A stretch of DNA of 64,000 nucleotides from Caecitellus pseudoparvulus (Eukaryota > Bigyra: Bicosoecida), in contig CBFFRQ010000068.1 of the NCBI GenBank assembly GCA_965644315.1, positions 1 to 64,000 on the forward strand, read 5' to 3'. A program made the translations under genes and the position numbers. This document shows, one piece after another, positions 9,101 through 19,300 of this stretch. The notes below the pieces were generated by a model. That model was not told the DNA's origin. It did no database searches and was given only the letters and a program-made list of their open reading frames with translations. Numbering within the stretch: position 1 is the stretch's first letter; each line of letters begins with the position of its first letter.

Positions 9101-10328
9101 GCAGGCTGCACAGCCCAGGAGTCCCTTGTGACGGCGTGTGTTGTTCCTGCCAGGGTGCCTGCCTTGCTCTCCATATCCTCACACGGCTCAATGTACCTGT
9201 ACAGCATGTTGCCTTGCTTCTCAGTGGCATCCTTCCTCAGTGCTGCGTCCACGGAGCCTTGCCCATCTCGCAGCGCTGACGCGACGCCCAGCTCAGCAGG
9301 GTTGTCAGGAAAGGCCATCAGCACCCCTTCTCCATGCTGGGGCGGCAGCCTAGCCCGGCTTATTGCTGCACGGGTGGCCATGACGGTCGCCCCAGGCAGT
9401 CCCAGGGTCACAGGCTGCGCGGGGGATGCCATGAACATGCCCAGCACTGAGCCCACCGAGCCAGCCAGGGCAGCCGCGCTGGGAGGCACGATCATGTCAG
9501 AGGGAGCCTCAGGGAGGCACTCAGGAGCTACGTCGTCCTTGGTGCACTGCTGGACGAACTCGTCGCCGACAGGGGCGGCGTCCAGCAGCAGCCGGCTGGC
9601 TGCAGCTGCACCGGCCCGCACCATGACTCGGGCGCTGTCGATGGCTTGAGAGAACCAAGTGGTGCCCTGGCCGCCTGGAAGGCTTCGGCGGAAGAACTCT
9701 TCAGCCATGTCTGCGATGGCCCGTGGATACAGCATCCACTCGCCGCTGGAGCTGGGGGGGTCCATGGCTGGGCTTGCAGCGCCTCCAGAGCCTGAGCCAG
9801 TGCCTGCGCAGAGGCAGCACCATTGCCGTGACGCTGTGGCGCGGCAAGCAAGGCGCTTTAGCACGCACATGGATCGGCAACCACACCGTTTGGGGAAGGT
9901 TTAGGCATTTCAACCACAACATGGTGCGGGGCGCCCGATTCTGCGCCGCAGGGAGGCTCGGCGTGCTGGCTACGCAGCTGGGCGAAACGCCTGTTTGAGG
10001 CACCACCACGCCACGCACCTGCCGCCAGCTTCATGGCCCGCGCATGCCCACATCGGTGGTTGGAGAAGTTACTGGGATTCTTCCCTCGCCAGCGACACCC
10101 TGTTCGCAAACAGTGGTAGTGTGTCCTGGTCACGAGGTCTTCCCCTGAGGAGCGACCCTGCGAGGCACGTAACCCCTCAGCCTGCTCTTGCCTCCAGCGC
10201 GCACAGTGCACGCAGTGACGGGCGTCAGACGAAGAAACTTTAATCAGGAACGGCCCTTGTTGCAAGTTCAGAGGCGGAGACGGCGCTGGAAGGGCCGTGG
10301 GCGACGCCGCGAAAATGGGCTGGTCCAT
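6118..10328 (-). CDS. Large DDE-type transposase-like protein, two exons
   Basis: Exon 1 is 10328-9887 and exon 2 is 9803-6118, joined across an 83-nt GT..AG intron that keeps the frame (1375 residues). Exon 1 carries a Cys/His cluster (CLRTGCRWRGKNPSNFSNH, then CGH) that looks like a zinc finger, as expected for DNA binding. Exon 2 has the order expected of an RNase-H-fold transposase core: GVDWTFASSARV near exon-2 frame residue 617 (first Asp), SVITVDNLKIHQHAL near 765 (second Asp), VRFAVDPWHFARRV near 797, and GGNESLHSGMRHM near 1046 (Glu). An Asp/Glu/Ser-rich acidic stretch precedes the second Asp. The long uninterrupted frame suggests a recent or active copy. I cannot assign it to a named superfamily; KDZ/Zisupton-like families are candidates. 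A shorter 48-nt intron using a nearer acceptor would also keep the frame. Confidence 0.6.
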
Positions 10329-10738
10329 GCCAAAAACAGCGCCTGTGGGGCTGGTGCCAGCCCAAACAATAAATCAAAGCCTGCAAATATTCCCTATGGG
10401 ATGCCAAAATTGCGCCCTGTCAGCGAAAATACTGGAGGTGGTGCGAGAATGTTTTGCCCATTTCCAGTATATTGCCATGCCAGCGAGAGAGAGCGGCCAA
10501 CGCCCAGCTCGTGCACTGGGAACTTTCTCGAAAAACATCAACCCACCACATTATCATGCCCATTCCCTGGCCTGTTCACCCTCCAGCCCCCCCGATCCAT
10601 CCTCCACTTCCTACCGGCTTCAGGGGCCCGCCACCTCAAGAGTCCGTCAGCAGGTGCACAGGTGTTGCCTCTCACCTGCATTGGGGCGTGCTGGGCCAGC
10701 CACACTGCCTGGATCGCTGCAGTAGGGATTGAGGTGGC
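10329..10738. other. Intergenic region between divergent genes
   Basis: About 410 bp between the divergently transcribed transposase gene and the SH2 gene. It is locally less GC-rich around 10360-10480. Apart from a short inverted pair (AATACTGGA / TCCAGTATA, 10428-10471) I see no repeats or genes. It could hold the transposon terminus and the promoter of the SH2 gene. Confidence 0.4.
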
Positions 10739-12349
10739 ATGATGGCAGTCAGCGGTGGGATGCCTCAGGTACCTCAAGCTGCAGCCATGGCACACGGCGG
10801 GGCTTGGCACACCTCCTCGCTCCAAGCTGGCCACTCTGCTGGTGCAGCAGCTGCTGGGAGTGACTTCCGGGCTGTTCATGAGGCTTTCGATGTGGCAAGC
10901 CAGCTCGAGTTCAAGGATGGTGTGGCATTCAGTCTGGTTCAGGCAATGTCTCGCGTCCTGGACGCACTGAAGCGCTGTGCAGCTCCACAAGGATCGCAGC
11001 TTTCGGTGGCGTTTCGCGCGTTGGCCGTGGCCCTTCAGGCAGGCGGCTGCCTGAACCCACAGGAATTGCGAGCGCGGCTGAGGAATGTGCTGAGTGCTGG
11101 ATTTTTGCATGTTCATCTGGGCCCTGTGGTTCAGGAGGCCACCAAGGTTCCACGGGTTGCTGTGCAAGTCCGTGGCGTTTCATCTTTGGCGTGGGCATCC
11201 AGCAAGGAAAGCCTTGACTTCGACCAGTTCATCATCCCAGCACTGTACGCATCAACCCAAGAAGTCGTGCAGTACCTTGTGGAGGAAGCTGTTTCACAAG
11301 TGCCCGCCCATGCCAAGTATGCGTTGCCGGTGGGGGCTTTGACACTGGTGCTCTCGTGTACCCTGGACCCAGCTGGCGCTGGTTTCATTGACACACGCAC
11401 GCTGAAGGAGTGGCGGGATGTGTTTGGACCGACGATGGGAGATGCTGCCCGGAACTGCATGGCCTTGTTCTCTGTTCCAGGCTTTCTTGGCCACATGAGC
11501 GTTGACGTGGTGCAGGCTCTGCTGTCCGTCAAGCCTGTTGGCACATTCGCAGTCACTTTCGGCAGCGACGGCTGGCACAGCTTTGTGGTGCACGCTGTCA
11601 CCATGTCACCACAGGGTGTTTCTGCTGTCCAGTTTCGACAAGTCCCAGCTTCGGGGCATGGTACTCCTGCAGAGTCTCTGGCCAGGGCCTGTGCCGACTT
11701 GGGCACCAGTCTCGGACAGCCCATCACGCAGGATCTCTCCCTCAGCCCGTGGTTCCATGGCCGGCTTGCATCAAAGGAGGCGACTCAGCGCCTGACTCAT
11801 GCTCCTGAACGCTCTTTTTTGTTCCGGTTGTCAGAGTCAACGCCAGGCGCCTTGGGTGTGGCCATGGTTGTTCAGGGGTCTGAGGGGCGGCTGTGTGTTG
11901 TGCACGAGCTGGCTCGACCTGGCCAAGGAGGGGGGTATGTGCTGGGCGGGCAGGCGTTTCAGGATGCCTTTGATCTGGTTGCGAGCAATTGCGGCTTATT
12001 GCGCCACCCCATTCTGCAGTGCGGGGGCAGCTACGGGCAGCTGAGCAACATGGAAGCTGTGGTCCAGGCTCGGGACTCGTTTACTGCATGGGCTGCTGCT
12101 CGGTTGGCGCAGCGCCCTGCCTCGGGGCGCATGGGCAGTGCCGCAGCTGCGCAGTCTCCCGCACCTTCAGCTTCAGGTGGCTTCGTGTCGCCAGTGCATG
12201 ACGCACCGCCGCCCACCTTGGAAGTGCAGCAGTCGACCAACCCTCCGCAGCTGCTGTACACCAACCTCCCCGGGACGGCGACCCTGGGGGAACAAGCGAG
12301 TGGTGACCCTGCTGCAGTGCCTAGCGCTGCCCAAGCGCACCCGCCGTAG
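10739..12349 (+). CDS. Tandem SH2-domain protein (first SH2 degenerate)
   Basis: A single-exon frame of 536 residues. Residues 338-425 form a good SH2 domain: PWFHGRLASKEATQRL, then FLFRLSES with the phosphotyrosine-binding Arg at 363. Residues about 247-324 look like a second, N-terminal SH2 fold (LLSVKPVGTFAVTFGSDGWH), but the position of the conserved Arg is Thr273, so it probably cannot bind phosphotyrosine in the usual way. Residues 45-235 are mostly helical and unassigned, with a possible EF-hand-like turn (LDPAGAGFIDTRTLKEW). The last 100 residues are Pro/Ala/Ser-rich. No kinase or phosphatase domain is present, so an adaptor role is likely. The start could also be M2 or M8. The helical-plus-SH2 order recalls Cbl or STAT proteins, but I cannot establish homology. 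Confidence 0.75.
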   Translation: MMAVSGGMPQVPQAAAMAHGGAWHTSSLQAGHSAGAAAAGSDFRAVHEAFDVASQLEFKDGVAFSLVQAMSRVLDALKRCAAPQGSQLSVAFRALAVALQAGGCLNPQELRARLRNVLSAGFLHVHLGPVVQEATKVPRVAVQVRGVSSLAWASSKESLDFDQFIIPALYASTQEVVQYLVEEAVSQVPAHAKYALPVGALTLVLSCTLDPAGAGFIDTRTLKEWRDVFGPTMGDAARNCMALFSVPGFLGHMSVDVVQALLSVKPVGTFAVTFGSDGWHSFVVHAVTMSPQGVSAVQFRQVPASGHGTPAESLARACADLGTSLGQPITQDLSLSPWFHGRLASKEATQRLTHAPERSFLFRLSESTPGALGVAMVVQGSEGRLCVVHELARPGQGGGYVLGGQAFQDAFDLVASNCGLLRHPILQCGGSYGQLSNMEAVVQARDSFTAWAAARLAQRPASGRMGSAAAAQSPAPSASGGFVSPVHDAPPPTLEVQQSTNPPQLLYTNLPGTATLGEQASGDPAAVPSAAQAHPP

Positions 12350-12860
12350 GCCCTGGCGTGTGTGTAGGGTCGCCAGCTTCGAACCGCAGTGAAACCTGTG
12401 TGCATTTTTGTGGACCGATGCTTGAGGGGGTCCGCTTGTCCCGTTTCGAGTGAACCCCGCCACATTGACACCTACCTGTGTGCATGTCGTTTTCTAGCGC
12501 CTGCCTGAACGCCTTGCGCTGGGCCCACACTTTCTTGTTGTCTGTCCGAAACTCATGCCGGCTGGCTCCCAGCCGCTGCTTTCGCAGGCAGCCCATGTAG
12601 CTACAAGGCAGGCGTGCCTGAAGGAGCAGACGACCACCTTGTTTATCCAGTTTGGTCCCTGCACAACAATGTAGCCTCTATGCTGCTCCTTTTCCTGCTC
12701 CGAGTAGATCGTCTGTGCAACACGAAACTCCGCTGAAACACTCGTACCGGCCTGTCACTTTTCCATCCACAGACTCACTCGCGAAGAAGCAGCGCGCAGC
12801 AGTCTCACAACATTTCTCGCTTGCTTGCTCTGTCACTTCGTCTGTGTCCCCCTTTTTGCC
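12350..12860. other. Intergenic region, no gene seen
   Basis: Roughly 510 bp between the SH2 gene and the D-aminoacyl-tRNA deacylase gene, same strand. Frames on both strands are short and unrecognised. The last 60 bases are pyrimidine-rich (CTTGCTTGCTCTGTCACTTC) and lead directly into the next start codon, as expected for a promoter/5' UTR. Confidence 0.5.
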
Positions 12861-13600
12861 ATGAGAGCCCTGCTCCAGCGCGTTTCGAGCGCCAGCGTGT
12901 CAGTGGATGGCACAGTGGTGGGAAGCATTGAACGGGGATTGGTCGCCCTTGTCGGCATCGGAGCTGGTGACGGCGCAGAAGATACCGATTGGATTGTCAA
13001 GCGCCTCTTGGGTGCAAAGCTGTGGCCAAATGCGGATGGCAAGCAGTGGAAGGCCAAGTTCGTTCAGCTCATGTCTCAGCTCATTCTCGGCGTTCACAAC
13101 AATGCCCCTTCCCCCGCCCGCAGTGTCGCCGGTATTGACGGGGAGGTGCTGCTCGTGTCACAGTTTACGCTGATGGGGTACATGAAGCGTGCACGCGTGA
13201 GTGGGCCCCGTGCGCCCACCTCACTTTTTCCGTCACACACAGCGTGCCCACTTTACAGCCGGACTTTCACCGCGCCATGGGGCCAGGGGAAGCCAGCAGC
13301 ATGTTTGACGAGCTTGTTTTGAAAGTGAAAGGCAGTTTGGGCGAGGTGAGAGTGGCGACTGGGCAGTTTGGCGCCAACATGCAGGTGTCCCTCACCAACG
13401 ACGGGCCCGTGACCATGATGCTGGACAGCCACAACAGGGACAACAGCGATCCGCCAGCGGGGGACTGCACCCCCGCACCGACACCAGTCGTGGAGGGGGG
13501 CACTCCAACACCGTCTTCGCAGCCCGCCGCTGTGCAGGGGAGCTCAGCTTCCCTGGTTGAGTCCACTGCTGCTGCAGCGGAAGCCAGCGACCAGCCTTGA
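12861..13600 (+). CDS. DTD1: D-aminoacyl-tRNA deacylase
   Basis: Three exons: 12861-13057, 13124-13196 and 13259-13600, with introns of 66 and 62 nt; 203 residues. The enzyme removes D-amino acids wrongly attached to tRNA and acts in the cytosol. The start MRALLQRVSSASVSVDG is the family N-terminus. GEVLLVSQFTL carries the conserved SQxT loop, and QVSLTNDGPVTMML carries the GP loop (NDGPVT, equivalent to NxGP(V/F)T) of the active site. Splicing restores KANVAGIDGEV and MKRARPDFHRAM, both family-like. After about residue 155 a Ser/Thr/Pro/Ala-rich tail of roughly 45 residues extends beyond the usual ~150-residue enzyme. The ATG at 12825 is in frame but adds residues not seen in the family, so 12861 is chosen. 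Confidence 0.92.
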
Positions 13601-13742
13601 AGCCAGCGCAACGTCTGCCCTTGCTCCTTGCTGCCTTGATAAGTGGGCGTAGCAAACTGCGCAGGGGCCATCGAAGTGCTTGGAAAGGATCGATCCAGTC
13701 CGATCCGAGGCTTCGTTGGCGGCTCAGCTATGCCAGTTCTGC

Positions 13743-13830
13743 TGTGGCAGCTCAACAAGGCCTGTGCTGCTGTGGCGGCTCAACAAGGCCAGCACTGCCG
13801 TGTCGGCTCAACAAGGCCTGCTGCGGTGAC
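13743..13830 (+). repeat. Three tandem copies of a ~28-bp unit
   Basis: The string CTCAACAAGGCC recurs at 13751, 13779 and 13807, a 28-bp period, with flanking GTGGC(A/G)G also shared. It lies in the spacer before the mechanosensitive-channel gene. A small minisatellite with no other signal. Confidence 0.8.
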
Positions 13831-13856
13831 AGCAAAGCCAGGCCAAGGCTTCCTCG

Positions 13857-16082
13857 ATGGCTGTTTGCAGCACCAAGGCTCCTTCGGCAGCGCAGCAAAC
13901 ACCCGCAGCAGGGAAATTTACCCCATCTTCCATCAACACAGCACCTTCTTTCTTCCTGCCCTGCTATTGCCTGCGACCCTTGCAGCTGTGCAGCGGCCAG
14001 GCGGACGGCCCCGAGCGGAAATTGGGCGCGCAGCACACCCGTACACCCTGTAAACCTCACATCAGGCAGTGGGCCCACGACACGCCAAGCATGTGCCAGG
14101 GCCGGGGCACCGCTTCCGATTCATGTTGTTGCATCAGCCATGAGGGTATTCCTGACTACAGCACACAGTCCAGCCTGCTGCATGGGTGGTACCTGCGTCG
14201 AAGTGCTGCTGCAGGCTTTCTTGTTGGCTTGTCATGCCTCGCAGTGTACGTGGGGCTGTACACCACGGATACGCTGGACCGCCAAGTACGCAGCGCGATC
14301 CTGTCGGCTGCATTGATGCTTCTAGCGTGGCCTGTTTCCATTCTTCTTGATGCCACGTTCATGCATTGGCTGCCAACGAGTTTCGTGCGCAATGGCTGCT
14401 GCAGTCGCCATGCGGCCACTTGGACCGCTATTGGCCATGGGCCGCTGGCGGTGGCGCTGTGGGCGTCTGCCGCCATGCTGACGGTGCACTTTGCCTTGCA
14501 GCCACCCAGACCATCGGCGAACCTGCTGCTGCTCTTCCGGGGCGCGGCGTGTGTGCTGGTCTTGGCTGGGCTGGGCATTGTTCGACGAGCCATCGTGCGC
14601 CTGTCCCTGCAGCGAGTGGTGCAGGGGGCGGCAACAGAGCACCTGGAGACACTGGTGTACGTGCACAGCACACTGACCGCCTTGTTCATGCGGCCAGGTG
14701 TCCCCGGGCCGGAGGGGTCCATGTCCCTGGCAGAGGTGCTTGACATGGAGGCCAGTGACCAGCTGCGTTGGGCGGAAAACCTGCAGCTGCTCGTGACGGC
14801 CCCCAAAGGCATGCACTCTGCCAGCGCGCATCGAAAGTCGTTGTGGCCTCTGCGTAAGGACCGGGGCTTGTCCCGCAGCTCCACGTCCAGCCTGCTCACT
14901 GATGGCAAGGGCGACAAGAAGCATCACAAGAAGCGCGTCATCTTGCTGGGCTCTCGAGGTCAAGCGGTCCGAGCTGCAAAGACGCTGTTTCATGCGCTGT
15001 ACGAGGCGTGCCTCAGCCCAGCTGAGGGCCCGAAGTCCACGGTGGCTGAGGCCCCCACCATGGAGCAGCTGAGGCCGCCTCCGCCCCCCTCCTCCTCCTC
15101 AGTTCGCATGCGCAGGTCTGGCGCCGCCCACCCAGACGTGCCAGGTACTTCATCCATTGCTGACCACGCAGACCACCACACCACACATGCACTGGAGCTG
15201 CACCATCTGGAGGCCATCCTGGGCCAGCAAGAGGGCGGCGCACTCATGAGCAGGCTGGACACAAGTGGTGACGGGAGCATTTCCCTGGCAGAGTTCAGTC
15301 AGGGCATTGGTGGCATGTGGGACTCTTTTGCAAACGCGCAAGCCACTCTCGCCGGCCGGACGACGGTGTCCTCTGCCGTGTCCATTCTTGTGGATGCAGG
15401 CATCATTCTCGTGGCCATCGGCGCGGGTTTCGCAGTGTTCCAGCTGGACGTCAGCGCAGTGTTGCTGCCCTTGTCAGCAGTGCTGCTGGCGGTGTCTTTC
15501 GCCATTGGCCCCTCTGTGTCGCGTTTGGTGGCGTCTCTCACCTTTGTGCTGGCAGTGCAGCCGTTCGACGTTGGAGATCGGGTGGTCATGGAGCGTGTCA
15601 TTGACGGCTCCCGGCTGGATGTCGTCGCGGTGGGCGTCATGGCCTCCGAGTTCCGATCCGTGGAAACCGGCGTCATGGTCACAATTGGTAACGACGTCCT
15701 CAGCACCATGCCTGTGCAGAACCTCACTCGCGCCTCCTCTGCCATGGTCCGCTTGCCTTGCAAGGTTCCCAGCACCGTGACTGGAGCTCAGATTCAGGCA
15801 CTGAAGGCCTGGCTGTCCGAGTACTGCAAGGAGCACGCGACAGAGTGGGCGCAGAACCCCCTGGTATTTGTGGACTCCCTGCAGCATGGCACGGATGGTA
15901 CCATCTGTCTAATTTTGCGCATGCGGTTCCTTCGCAGCCCTGCTCAGAGCCCACGCCTGGCAACTGCCCGCACAGACCTGTGGGTTGCCCTCTCAGAGCG
16001 CTTCCGCGAATGGGGCTTCCAGTTTGCCAGGACGCCGCAGCCCATCCACCTCAAACAGAGCATTCAAGAGGAGGAAAGCTAG
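13857..16082 (+). CDS. EF-hand-containing MscS-family mechanosensitive channel
   Basis: A 741-codon frame. About six hydrophobic segments are visible: four between roughly residues 115 and 250 (for example AAAGFLVGLSCLAVYVGLYT and LLLLFRGAACVLVLAGLGIV), then two more around 505-570. A canonical EF hand (LDTSGDGSISLAEF, about residue 467) lies just before the last pair. The pore-side MscS segment reads SFAIGPSVSRLVASLTFVLA, followed by QPFDVGDRVVM and the beta-domain (VGVMASEFRSVETGVMVTIG). This order, loop plus EF hand plus MscS, matches the Ca2+-regulated fission-yeast Msy1/Msy2 type, which sits in internal membranes and releases ions on hypo-osmotic shock. The first 80 residues are low in recognisable content, and the true start may be further in, for example the in-frame ATG at 14091, or in an unseen upstream exon. 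Confidence 0.85.
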   Translation: MAVCSTKAPSAAQQTPAAGKFTPSSINTAPSFFLPCYCLRPLQLCSGQADGPERKLGAQHTRTPCKPHIRQWAHDTPSMCQGRGTASDSCCCISHEGIPDYSTQSSLLHGWYLRRSAAAGFLVGLSCLAVYVGLYTTDTLDRQVRSAILSAALMLLAWPVSILLDATFMHWLPTSFVRNGCCSRHAATWTAIGHGPLAVALWASAAMLTVHFALQPPRPSANLLLLFRGAACVLVLAGLGIVRRAIVRLSLQRVVQGAATEHLETLVYVHSTLTALFMRPGVPGPEGSMSLAEVLDMEASDQLRWAENLQLLVTAPKGMHSASAHRKSLWPLRKDRGLSRSSTSSLLTDGKGDKKHHKKRVILLGSRGQAVRAAKTLFHALYEACLSPAEGPKSTVAEAPTMEQLRPPPPPSSSSVRMRRSGAAHPDVPGTSSIADHADHHTTHALELHHLEAILGQQEGGALMSRLDTSGDGSISLAEFSQGIGGMWDSFANAQATLAGRTTVSSAVSILVDAGIILVAIGAGFAVFQLDVSAVLLPLSAVLLAVSFAIGPSVSRLVASLTFVLAVQPFDVGDRVVMERVIDGSRLDVVAVGVMASEFRSVETGVMVTIGNDVLSTMPVQNLTRASSAMVRLPCKVPSTVTGAQIQALKAWLSEYCKEHATEWAQNPLVFVDSLQHGTDGTICLILRMRFLRSPAQSPRLATARTDLWVALSERFREWGFQFARTPQPIHLKQSIQEEES

Positions 16083-16321
16083 AGCCCCCCCTCGCTCCCT
16101 TTTGCGACAGAGCAGCCAACTCTGGTGCTGGTGCGAACCTAGTGAGATTGGCTCATTTCCTCACAATACACGAGAAAGTGGCCCGAAAGCGCACATGCGC
16201 CCCACCTCCCACACCAGATGCCAACCTTTGGCAGAAAGCAGGGAAGCTTCACGTCGCAAGCTGCGCTGGGGTGCCTACGGTAAATCCCAAGCCCTGCTTG
16301 TTCCCAAGGTGCGCACTTGCA

Positions 16322-19300
16322 CTAAACACGCTTTCCGCGGGAAGCTTGTGCCGGGATGGAGCCAGTGTAGCTGACTGAGCTCATGCCTCCACTTGTTCGC
16401 GTGAGCGGGCGTGTTGGAGACGACCCAACATGCCCTGTCCTTGCTGCGGACACTTGCCCCCCATCCGCAGCTGCCGCTGTGGCCGCTGCTGTCGCTTGTG
16501 CGCCGCGGGTCCGGGCGCGCACGGGCGCTTCATCACCGGGAACAGGCGACAAAAATTGCAAGCGCCGTCGTTGACGCGGTTCGAGAGCCTTGCACAGAGC
16601 TTTTGCTGACATGTCCACAACACTGACGTCGTTGATGGACATGAGGATGGCCCCAGGGCACACAAAGCCACCCAGTAGCGACTTGCTGAGAACACTGGCC
16701 ACAATGATTGAGACGCCTGAAGTTCGCATGTGCGACTGGCCTCGCTTCAGCGTCAGCACGTTGGAGCTCTCAACAGATCCGTAGCCACTGTCGGAGCCCT
16801 CCAGCAGCTTGATGCTGGCGCTGGGGTCCAGCTCCACTGCTACCATGTGAAAGGTGGGTGTGGATGCGTCCTCACCTGCAGCCTGGCTGCCACCTACAGT
16901 TGGGTCTTCGCGCGCCCTGCTGCTCGGACCGTGACTGCGCTGCTTCGGTGCTGTGGCAGCCTGACCTGCAGTATCGGAGGGGGTGGCAACAGAGGCGCCA
17001 GCCTTTGCTGCTGCAGCACCGGCCCCTGCACTCCCAGACCCCAATGCGCCTGCTCCGACGCCACCCGGCCCTATTCCAGCGTGGGTGGCTGCTGCTGCAG
17101 GCGCGGCTGCCTGGCTGTGGGCTTTGGCAGCTTGCCAGCCCCGCGCAAAGCCCCAGGCGGCGCACTCTTCTGGTGTTTGCAGACGCCGAGTGCTGCCTGC
17201 CCTGCGGACGTAGAATAGCTCCTGGGTGCCGTGGACGTGGCAGAAAGGAACGCGCTGGTGCTGGGGGCAGCGCACCCTAAACTCTACGACAAAAAGATCG
17301 GCCACACGTTCGTACAGCACTTCCCCTGCCGCATCAGCGTGCCTCCTAAACACGGGCACAAACGCGGGACTGTCCACCAGCTCTCTTGCACCCGGGGGTT
17401 GGATGTGCCGCATGATCTCGTTGTCCCAGGTGAGGTTCACCTGGTCTCTCACTGCCCGTGGTGCACGGCAGCCAATGACATCTCCATCGTCACCCACGCC
17501 AAAGTACAGCGTGCCGCCTTCAGCGTTCAGGAAGCCGATGATGTACTTGTGCCCAACTTGGAGCAGTAAGCCCCTTGGGCCGGCACCACACTTTTTGAAC
17601 TCGTGGTGGATGTCTTCGTCCACGCCAATCTGCTCACCTTCCACGTAATGCCGCTCAGGGAGAGCAGAAACCGGGACACGATCAGCAACGCCTGGGCCAC
17701 CAGGTTCTGGCAATCCAAGTGCTCTCAATGCGGCGAGGTTCAGGGTTGCCCCTGACACTCGGTCTCGTGCCAGTCCAGGTGCTAGCCGCACCCACAATCC
17801 ACCAGTTCGCTCCATGAGTGTCTCAAGGGGCAGGTCCAGTTGCCGCAGCCACTGCTCACAAGTGAGCCCTTCGCTGGGGGCGAGCCCATGAGCAATGAGC
17901 TGCACGAACAGCGGCGTGACTTGCACGAATCCAGCGATGGGCTCGCCAGTCGCCACGTCACACGGCCCAAGCCACATCCCCGCTCCACTCTTCCGCGAGG
18001 GCACATTGCTGGACGACTGCAACCTTTGCAAGGTGGCCTCGCGCTCACTCCACATCTTTCGAATGAGAGCTTCAACACGGCTAGGCTCAGCCGAAGCTCC
18101 TGCACTGCTCGTCACTCGTTCCAGATCAGGCGCAGCGCCACCCCCCTCCGCGGTGCTGTCCACAGAGACGAGGAAGTCATCACCCACCTCACCTGTCGAG
18201 CGTCGCAGCAGAATGGGGGTGTGCCCTGCCACTGAGGCAGTGCCTTCGGATCTGACGGAGTCCCCCGTAGTCCTTCGGCGCAGTGGATACTCTGGCGCCC
18301 GCACTGTAAGCGCAGGGAAGCGCTGCACAAGGCGGACCCAGACGTCGAGTTTGTTGGCGCCCTTGCCGCGCAACACCTCAACGTAGCCCTGGCAGTGGCT
18401 ATGAATGAAGTCAGCCAACTTGCCAGACACGTGCTTGGAGCCGCCTCGCCGTCGCAAGTCTTGGCCAAGCGATGTCAGGGGCACGTCTCCAGGCTGCAAG
18501 CCACATGCGAGGGCTCGCTTGGCGGCCGACAACGCCGCGAACTTGGGGTGACCACGGGTCACGCGCCGGCTCCGGCCCGCCTGAAGGGCCTCCTCTTGGG
18601 ATTGGGACAATCGCCGCATTGCTGATGTGATCACGGACAACGCCTTGGCATGGGGGGGCAGCGGTGCTTGTGGGGAGGCGGGAACAGCCAGCGGCAGTCG
18701 CGGCGCGGGCTTCGCCTGCTCCGCCTGTCGCCCCAGTCGCTGGGCAATGACACCAAGCCAGACGCTCACACTGTCTTGCACGCCTTGTGACTGCTGCGAG
18801 AGGCAGAGCAGGCTCTCTTGCAGCTGCAAGTGTGGCACTGACGCTTGGCGCCGGGAGCGTGCTGGCACTGCGCTCTCCTCGCTGGCCACGTGCACGAGAA
18901 GTGGCAGCGGTAGCAGGATCGTGAGCACCTTGAACACCGCTGCACCGGCGCTGCCATCTCGCCGCACCTCCAAGCAGGGCATCCATGACATGAAGTTCGT
19001 AAACGTGGCACGGAAAGAGCTTGTCTCGGTGGGCACGGCAGTGGGCGCCTGCTCAGGCACTCGCCACCCGCCGTCATTGACCACCTGCCGCAGGTGCTTG
19101 CACTGCATGCAAGCGCCCATGTCACCTGTACCTCGTTTCACTTGCACCAAGGCCAATGCAAGCACATACACTCGCCATAAGTACTGCTTCCAGGTATCAA
19201 CTACTTCTGGGGGCACGTGTGCCAGCTGCGCCTCGGCAGCGTCAAGGGTCATGGCTGGCTGCGCCTCAGGAACAGGCGGCGCCGGAGCGTCAGCAAACAC

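Noticed and set aside
10428-10471. Inverted pair AATACTGGA / TCCAGTATA considered as a transposon terminus
   Set aside because: Too short, both arms lie on the same side of the transposase gene, and no matching sequence was found beyond its other end.
13743-13830. 28-bp tandem repeat considered as a CRISPR fragment
   Set aside because: Copies are directly adjacent without spacers, only three units, and in a eukaryotic intergenic region.
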